Source: CAIYRG01 sp964446945
Lineage (GTDB): Bacteria; Pseudomonadota; Alphaproteobacteria; Micropepsales; Micropepsaceae
Direction: 5' to 3'
NCBI GenBank assembly: GCA_964446945.1
Contig: CAYUQO010000006.1
Location: 130,989-194,988, forward strand
DNA: 64,000 nt
Under the pieces are notes generated by a model that did no database searches, was not told where the DNA came from, and saw only the letters and a list, made by a program, of their open reading frames with translations. Both the position numbers and the translations under genes were made by a program. Positions 59,957-64,000 of this stretch are shown here, in pieces; positions within the stretch are counted from its first letter, which is position 1; every line of letters begins with the position of its first letter.

Positions 59957-60685
59957 ATGAGCGAGACAGCAGAAATTTCAGTCGTGGTGCCTGTCAAGGA
60001 CGAGGCGGGCAATGTCCGACCGCTGGCGCGCGAAATCGCTGCCGCGCTCGGCGGTGAGAATTATGAAATGGTCTTTATCGATGACGGCTCCGCCGACGCG
60101 ACCGTGGCCGAGCTGCTTCAACTGAAAGCCGAACTGCCGATTCGCGTGCTCGCGCATGGGCGAAATCTTGGGCAGAGCCGTGCTTTGCGCAGCGGCATCG
60201 TTGCGGCGCGCGGGGCTATTATTGTCACCCTCGACGGCGATGGGCAGAACGACCCCGCAGATATTCCGGCGATGATTGCGGCGTTTCGTGCCGGGGCCCG
60301 CGATCCCCTGTTCGCCATGATTGCCGGTCAGCGGCGCAAGCGTCAGGACAAATGGAGCAAGCGCGCGGCGTCGCGATTCGCCAATCGCGTGCGGCGCAGG
60401 CTGCTGAATGACCAGGCGACCGACACCGGTTGTGGACTGAAGGTCTTCCGGCGCGACAGCTATCTGGCCCTGCCCTATTTTGACCACATGCACCGCTATC
60501 TGATCGCCCTGATGTTGCGCGAGGGGCATCGCATCGGTTTTCTCGACGTGAATCACCGGCCGCGCAACACCGGACGCTCCAAATACGGAGTCTTCGACCG
60601 GCTGGCGGTGGGGATCACGGATCTGGCCGGAGTGATGTGGCTCAACCGGCGTCACCGCGGCGCCGCCCAAACAAGGGAATTGTGA
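59957..60685 (+). CDS. Family 2 glycosyltransferase, polyprenyl-phosphate sugar synthase-like (ArnC/RgtE/DPM1 type)
   Basis: 242 residues from ATG at 59957; a TTG at 59868 would add an unsupported 30 residues. The GT-A motifs are EISVVVPVKDEAGNVRPL, Asp42/Asp43 (FIDDGSAD) and DGDGQNDP at 93-100; the C-terminal part has VNHRPRNTGRSKYG and GLKVFRRDSY of dolichol-phosphate-mannose synthase-like enzymes, but without the two C-terminal membrane helices of ArnC. It would transfer a sugar from a nucleotide to a polyprenyl phosphate at the cytoplasmic face. Coupled to the LABN gene by TGATG. Confidence 0.88.
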   Translation: MSETAEISVVVPVKDEAGNVRPLAREIAAALGGENYEMVFIDDGSADATVAELLQLKAELPIRVLAHGRNLGQSRALRSGIVAARGAIIVTLDGDGQNDPADIPAMIAAFRAGARDPLFAMIAGQRRKRQDKWSKRAASRFANRVRRRLLNDQATDTGCGLKVFRRDSYLALPYFDHMHRYLIALMLREGHRIGFLDVNHRPRNTGRSKYGVFDRLAVGITDLAGVMWLNRRHRGAAQTREL

Positions 60686-61023
60686 TGGATCAGCTCCTCA
60701 CCCACGCCGCTGCGTGGCTGACCATGGACCACATCTGGCTCCTGGTAGGCTTTCTCGGTCAGTTCCTTTTCGGATCGCGCTTCCTCATCCAGTGGTTCAA
60801 AAGCGAATTGGTCGGGCGCAGCGTGATCCCGATTTCATTCTGGTATTGCAGCGTCACGGGCGGCGTCGTTCTGCTCGCCTATGCGATCTACAAAATGGAT
60901 CCGGTGTTCATCATGGGTCAGGGCATGGGACTCATCGTCTATGGGCGCAACCTGTTCCTGATTTTCCGCGAACGCCGCACCCCTTCCGAAGCCAAACTCG
61001 CCTCCCCTGCCCCCACCGCCTGA
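60685..61023 (+). CDS. LABN-domain small membrane protein (lipid-A-disaccharide synthase N-terminal domain family)
   Basis: 112 residues with three helices. WLLVGFLGQFLFGSRFLIQW, VIPISFWYCSVTGGVVLLAY and GLIVYGRNLFLIFRERR are the hallmarks of the LABN family. These proteins are not LpxB; they accompany GT2 polyprenyl-sugar synthases and may supply the missing membrane helices of the enzyme or move the lipid-linked sugar. Rhizobial RgtF, partner of RgtE, is a parallel as far as I recall. The stop of the GT2 gene and this start share one base. Confidence 0.85.
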   Translation: MDQLLTHAAAWLTMDHIWLLVGFLGQFLFGSRFLIQWFKSELVGRSVIPISFWYCSVTGGVVLLAYAIYKMDPVFIMGQGMGLIVYGRNLFLIFRERRTPSEAKLASPAPTA

Positions 61024-62961
61024 ATCTCTTGCCGCCAACGCATCAGCGGCTATATTCCCCGCCCACCCTCCCTCTCCTGAGAGGGGCTGCGTAACTACCT
61101 GTGTCATTCCCGGCGAGGATCGCGAAACGATCCTAGGGAAGGGAACCCATCCGCGCCGCGTCTGCGGCGCTAAAAAATCCTTCCGGGCATGCGGATGACA
61201 ACATGGTATTTCGCAACTGCGCCCCAAACGATAGGGATGCAGTGATGAGTCGTGCGTGACGTGTACGGACAGGTGGCCGAGCGGCTGAAGGCGCACGCTT
61301 GGAAAGCGTGTATACCTGCAAGGGTATCGCGGGTTCGAATCCCGCCCTGTCCGCCACTTCAGTCCCTGAGTGGGCACTGAGTTTACGCTACCGTCCGCCA
61401 CAAGCGCCTGGAGCAGCCGGGATTTCGATCCCATGATCCGAACCTCGCCTTCGGCGACCTCGACGCGCTGGGCGAGCGCACGGAGATGATCGCGGCGGTA
61501 GCCGCCGCCTTCGAGCCGGATGCGCTGGCGGGCGGTCCGGGCGAGCTTGCTCAGCATCTGCGGCGTGACCGCCTGGCTCCCCGAGTGCTGAAGCATGGCT
61601 TGGGCGCGCTCGGCGTCGACCTTGGCCTGATCGCGGATGGCCTTGAGGCCGTCGATGCGGTCCTTGAGCGCCGGGTCGTCCAGGTCGGCGACGCCCACCT
61701 CGATGGCGTCGTAGAGGCGCTTGAGCCGGGCTTCCGATTCCGCTGCGCGCCTGTTCAGCTCGGCGATGTGCTCGCGCCGGCGCTTGGACCTCTCCTGCCG
61801 CCGGTCAAGCACCGTGGCGAGGATGGTTTCCAGCCGGTCGGGCTGGAGCAGGCGTTCCTCCAGATGGCTGGCGACAAGATCGTCCAGCTTATCCATCGGC
61901 ACCGCCATGCCCTCGCAAGCGGTCGGTCCCTGCCGGGCTTTCATGGAGCAGGCATAGTAACGATAGCGCCCGCCCTTGCCGGTGCGGATGGTCATGGCAC
62001 CGCCGCACTTGGCGCAATGGATCAGGCCGGTAAGGAGGGTCGGGCCGCTAATAACGGCGGATGGAGTCACCGTGGGATGCCGGGCCTTCAACAGCTTCTG
62101 CACGGTGTCGAAGGTCTCGCGGTCGATGATCGGCGGCACCGGCACGACCACGATCTCGCTGACCGGCTTCAATTCCTTGGACTTGGACCGCTTGTTGAAC
62201 TCATGCTCGCCCACGTAGGTGCGGCGGGTCAGGATGCGGTGGACTTGGCCGATGCCCCAACGCCCACCATCGCGGGTGAAGATGCGGTTGCGGTTGAGAT
62301 AGCTGACGATGTTCTTCACGCCCATCTGCCCCTTGGCACCGTCGCCGTGGAGCGCAAGCCGGTAGATCAGCCGCACCGTCTCGCCGTGGAGCGGGTCTAT
62401 CTCCAGCTTCTTCTTGACCTTCGCGCCGCGCTGTTCGGCCGCGACGACACGGTAGCCGATGGGCGGCAGCGAACCATTCCAGAAGCCTTGCCGCGCATTC
62501 TCCTTCAAAGCCCGCATGACGTGCTTGGCGTTTTCCTTCGACTGATATTCGTCGAACAACGCCATGATCTGCCGCATCATCTGATGCACCGGATCGTCGC
62601 CGATCTCCTGGGTGATCGACAGCAGCTTGACGCCGTTCTTCGCCAGCTTGCGGACGTAGAACTCCATGTCGAAGGCGTCGCGGAAAAAGCGGCTGAACGA
62701 GTGGACGACCACCACGTCGAACGGCGCGGGCTTGGACGTGCCCGCCTCGATCATCCGCTGGAACTCGGGGCGGCGGTCGTTGGTCGCCGACGCGCCTGGC
62801 TCCACATAGGTTTCGACGAGCTGGTAGCCGCGCGAAGCGCAATAGGCTTCGCCCTGCCGCTTCTGGTCGGGGATGGAGACGTCATGCTCGGCCTGCCGGG
62901 CCGTCGAGACACGCAGATAGAGCGCGGCGCGCAGGGGAATCGTGGAGGCGGGAGCGGTCAT
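60835..62961 (-). CDS. Large serine recombinase of an integrative element, frame extended through antisense tRNA-Ser
   Basis: The frame has 708 residues; the reliable part is about 1-535. Resolvase domain 10-155 with catalytic Ser19 (LYLRVSTARQ) and SFSRFFRD at 88-95; Recombinase domain about 165-290; zinc ribbon CAKCG at 316-320 with ACSMKARQGPTACEG; coiled coil 385-455. From Trp536 the reading is the exact antisense of tRNA-Ser(GGA), then of chromosomal DNA up to inside the LABN gene. The native C-terminus is therefore not known; integration may have replaced it. The start overlaps the regulator stop by ATGA. It drives excision and insertion of the element. Confidence 0.85.
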   Translation of the reverse strand: MTAPASTIPLRAALYLRVSTARQAEHDVSIPDQKRQGEAYCASRGYQLVETYVEPGASATNDRRPEFQRMIEAGTSKPAPFDVVVVHSFSRFFRDAFDMEFYVRKLAKNGVKLLSITQEIGDDPVHQMMRQIMALFDEYQSKENAKHVMRALKENARQGFWNGSLPPIGYRVVAAEQRGAKVKKKLEIDPLHGETVRLIYRLALHGDGAKGQMGVKNIVSYLNRNRIFTRDGGRWGIGQVHRILTRRTYVGEHEFNKRSKSKELKPVSEIVVVPVPPIIDRETFDTVQKLLKARHPTVTPSAVISGPTLLTGLIHCAKCGGAMTIRTGKGGRYRYYACSMKARQGPTACEGMAVPMDKLDDLVASHLEERLLQPDRLETILATVLDRRQERSKRRREHIAELNRRAAESEARLKRLYDAIEVGVADLDDPALKDRIDGLKAIRDQAKVDAERAQAMLQHSGSQAVTPQMLSKLARTARQRIRLEGGGYRRDHLRALAQRVEVAEGEVRIMGSKSRLLQALVADGSVNSVPTQGLKWRTGRDSNPRYPCRYTRFPSVRLQPLGHLSVHVTHDSSLHPYRLGRSCEIPCCHPHARKDFLAPQTRRGWVPFPRIVSRSSPGMTQVVTQPLSGEGGWAGNIAADALAARDSGGGGRGGEFGFGRGAAFAENQEQVAPIDDESHALTHDEHRIHFVDRIGEQNDAARDAAIPE
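61102..61200. repeat. REP-like palindromic element between the LABN gene and tRNA-Ser
   Basis: Outer words TGTCATtCCCGG and CCGGG...ATGACA face each other across about 80 bp. Inside are AGGATCG-CGAAA-CGATCCT and GCGCCGC-GTCT-GCGGCGC hairpins. The TGTCATTCCCGG start is typical of intergenic repeats in rhizobial and related genomes. It fills most of the 243-bp gap; nothing else is seen there. Confidence 0.6.
61267..61356 (+). tRNA. tRNA-Ser (anticodon GGA)
   Basis: 90 nt: acceptor stem GGACAGG/CCTGTCC, CCA encoded at 61354-61356, T-arm GGGTTCGAATCCC, long class II variable arm, anticodon stem CACGC/GCGTG with loop TTGGAAA, so anticodon GGA. It reads UCC and UCU codons. Its 3' end is the insertion site of the element to the right. 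Confidence 0.97.
61349..61401. other. Probable attachment region of the integrative element at the tRNA-Ser 3' end
   Basis: GTCCGCCAC covers the last bases of the tRNA (61349-61357) and is repeated directly at 61393-61401, 44 bp further on. The recombinase gene begins its reliable part right at this border. The other end of the element is outside the window, so the true att core cannot be defined. Confidence 0.45.
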
Positions 62962-63323
62962 GCCCGGTCTCCTTCTCCGGTCACGCCGGGCGATCCATGT
63001 TGGGTAAGGGGAAGGATCAGTTCGATGCGGTCGCAGAGCAGCGTGGGGACAATCCTTCGCCCACGGCGCTCGATGCGGACGATGCCATAGCTCGCCAGTC
63101 TGTGAAGCGTGCGCGACAGGTTGGGCTTGGCGCGCCCTGTCAGTTCGACCAGTTCATCGAGGGATTCGGGCGCGCGCTCCGCGATCAAGCGCAGCATCGT
63201 GCGATTGTCTGCCGTCAACAGGCGGGCAAAAGACTCGGTTGATGGAAACCACACGGCGGGGTCGCTGGACATAGCCTTGCGACTTTCGCCAGCCTCTCCG
63301 ATTCCGACTTTCAGAGCGGGCAT
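62958..63323 (-). CDS. Winged-helix DNA-binding protein, HVO_A0114-like, of the integrative element
   Basis: 121 residues from ATG at 63323, which has GAGGA 7 nt upstream; the frame is open for 35 more residues but those cross an operator-like repeat. A winged helix occupies about 50-110: TADNRTMLRLIAERAPESLD, ELTGRAKPNLSRTLHRLASY with the recognition helix, and the wing GIVRIERRGRRIVPTL. This matches the HVO_A0114 group of MarR/ArsR-like regulators found in mobile elements. It is coupled to the recombinase gene, so it probably controls excision. Confidence 0.75.
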   Translation of the reverse strand: MPALKVGIGEAGESRKAMSSDPAVWFPSTESFARLLTADNRTMLRLIAERAPESLDELVELTGRAKPNLSRTLHRLASYGIVRIERRGRRIVPTLLCDRIELILPLTQHGSPGVTGEGDRA

Positions 63324-63329
63324 CGTTTG

Positions 63330-63352
63330 TCCTCGCATGTTTGCGAGAACAA
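63330..63352. promoter_or_regulatory. Operator-like inverted repeat before the element's regulator gene
   Basis: CTCGCA-TGTT-TGCGAG (63332-63347) is perfect, and with one mismatch extends to GT...AC on the outside. On the minus strand it follows an AT-rich promoter-like stretch (TTGAAT, 16 nt, TAATAT at about 63380-63353) and precedes the start codon by 8 nt, a suitable place for autorepression by the winged-helix protein. Confidence 0.5.
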
Positions 63353-63402
63353 ATATTATCATCACAAGACAACTATTCAAGCGCCATTCGAGCATCCCGC
63401 CG

Positions 63403-63648
63403 TCAATCGCCGGGACCAGACAGTTCATCTAACAAATCGCCGAACCATTGCTCGAAGACCTCGACCTCGGCTTCCGTCACCGGAACGGGATCGGGCCAAT
63501 CGTCAATGACGGTCCATGTGGACAGGTCGTGTTTGGGCGGCCTGCCGGGAAACGGCCACGGATAGCCCAACAGCGCCTCAAGCTGTTCCGATGCTGTCGG
63601 CGGCCTGGCGCCTCTGCGACGCTGTGCTGTGCCTCCTCGGTCAGTCAT
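63403..63648 (-). CDS. Hypothetical protein of the integrative element
   Basis: 81 residues from ATG at 63648. A basic, low-complexity start (RGGTAQRRRGARPP) is followed by LEALLGYPWPFPGRPPKHDL and an acidic helix VTEAEVEVFEQWFGDLLDEL. No domain is recognised. It overlaps the AlpA-like gene by 8 nt, so both are from one transcript. A role in the element's maintenance or DNA contact is a guess from its place between two regulators. Confidence 0.6.
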   Translation of the reverse strand: MTDRGGTAQRRRGARPPTASEQLEALLGYPWPFPGRPPKHDLSTWTVIDDWPDPVPVTEAEVEVFEQWFGDLLDELSGPGD

Positions 63649-63856
63649 CGAAGTCGAGCTCGCTTCTCGGACGCCACGCGACAGGGTTGGCAACCCAGCG
63701 GTTGATGTCGGATTCCCTCCAGCCTGCGCCGTTGACGCTGATCTTGATCCGAGGCGGGAACGTGCCCTCGGCGATCTTGCGGTAGATGGTGGACCGGGAC
63801 AGGCCGGTGCGGGCGAGAACGGTCTTCATGCGGACGATACGGTCTGCTACGAGCAT
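63641..63856 (-). CDS. AlpA-like helix-turn-helix regulator of the integrative element
   Basis: 71 residues, the size of AlpA/excisionase-like MerR-fold proteins. VLARTGLSRSTIYRKIAEGT is the helix-turn-helix, FPPRIKISVNGAGWRESDIN the wing, RWVANPVAWR the end. AGGAGG lies about 10 nt before the ATG. E. coli AlpA raises expression of a prophage integrase; here the recombinase operon is downstream on the same strand, so a like role is probable. Confidence 0.8.
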   Translation of the reverse strand: MLVADRIVRMKTVLARTGLSRSTIYRKIAEGTFPPRIKISVNGAGWRESDINRWVANPVAWRPRSELDFDD

Positions 63857-64000
63857 GGTTGCGCTGCCTCCTGCCGGATGCTTCTGACGATGGCAGAGAC
63901 CAGAAAGAGAGATGATTTATTGTTGTGCAATAGATATTTAGCGGTCGTAGTAGTGTGGCGTGGAGGCGGCGGAAAATAGGATAGTTCTACAGTCCGATAC
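63857..64000. other. Right edge of the window, upstream of the AlpA-like gene
   Basis: 144 bp with an AT-rich centre (about 63915-63945, TGATTTATTGTTGTGCAATA), clearly different in base composition from the host DNA and a suitable place for the minus-strand promoter. No gene can be seen. Confidence 0.4.

Noticed and set aside
61133..61357. Minus-strand frame beginning MADRAGFEPAIPLQVY
   Set aside because: This is a classical spurious product of the antisense strand of a tRNA-Ser gene.
61486..63090. 534-residue frame on the plus strand opposite the recombinase
   Set aside because: It mirrors the recombinase codons in antisense; no domain is recognisable, while the minus-strand frame has all serine-recombinase motifs.

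Overview
The window is a GC-rich stretch of a Gram-negative bacterial chromosome, most likely an alphaproteobacterium of the Hyphomicrobiales or a neighbouring order. The evidence is the kdsD-lptC-lptA-lptB-rpoN-hpf-ptsN block, a DUF1150 gene, an RNase D without HRDC domain, an NDUFA9-type protein, a TonB receptor, a polyprenyl-sugar glycosyltransferase trio of the kind known from rhizobia, and palindromic intergenic repeats resembling rhizobial RIME/REP elements. Genus cannot be decided from sequence alone.

Layout. 0-4.4 kb: a TctC-type binding protein (cut by the window edge), a class II aldolase and an exported metallo-beta-lactamase-fold protein in one operon, then an MFS transporter, a Cys-rich GDCCVxC-like protein and a methyltransferase. 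4.4-8.3 kb: a copper-resistance locus with copC-copD divergent from copA-copB. 8.3-24 kb: mixed metabolism (APH/ATPase fusion, LLM oxidoreductase, a c-type cytochrome beside a haem-containing beta-propeller, SDR, amidotransferase, a second exported MBL protein, haloacid dehalogenase, sterol desaturase, VOC protein, APC permease). 24-30 kb: a histone-H1-like protein, queG, GST, mtgA, uppP, an NDUFA9 homologue, tRNA-Leu and rnd. 30.3-36.0 kb: the LPS-transport/sigma-54/PTS-Ntr operon, preceded by a near-consensus sigma-54 promoter. 36-40 kb: DUF1150 with a small upstream ORF, a TsdA-like cytochrome coupled to a TauE exporter, HdeD, pirin. 40-43.2 kb: amino-sugar salvage (murQ divergent from an SIS deaminase and nagA). 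43.2-48.2 kb: a split UxaA-type dehydratase with an Ldh dehydrogenase, then a TonB receptor. 48-54 kb: BrkB, thrS, infC (non-AUG start), threonine dehydratase, an EamA transporter. 54-57.7 kb: a lysine 2,3-aminomutase with two ATP-grasp ligases, the best candidate here for an undescribed biosynthetic pathway. 58-61 kb: GT39, GT2 and LABN-domain proteins that probably make and use a polyprenyl-phosphate sugar for the LPS. 61.3 kb to the end: an integrative element in the 3' end of tRNA-Ser(GGA), with a large serine recombinase, a winged-helix regulator and an AlpA-like protein; it continues past the window.

The most unusual DNA structure is a 164-bp composite of two divergent 76-bp palindromic units. 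It occurs twice (18.4 and 45.7 kb) in opposite orientation, and both times it abuts the Shine-Dalgarno sequence of the downstream gene. A compensatory base-pair change between the copies suggests selection on a folded form. Other points of note are an infC gene starting at AUA or AUC, an SDR enzyme without its YxxxK motif, a short-form HPF, and a recombinase frame that runs through the antisense of the tRNA it has entered.
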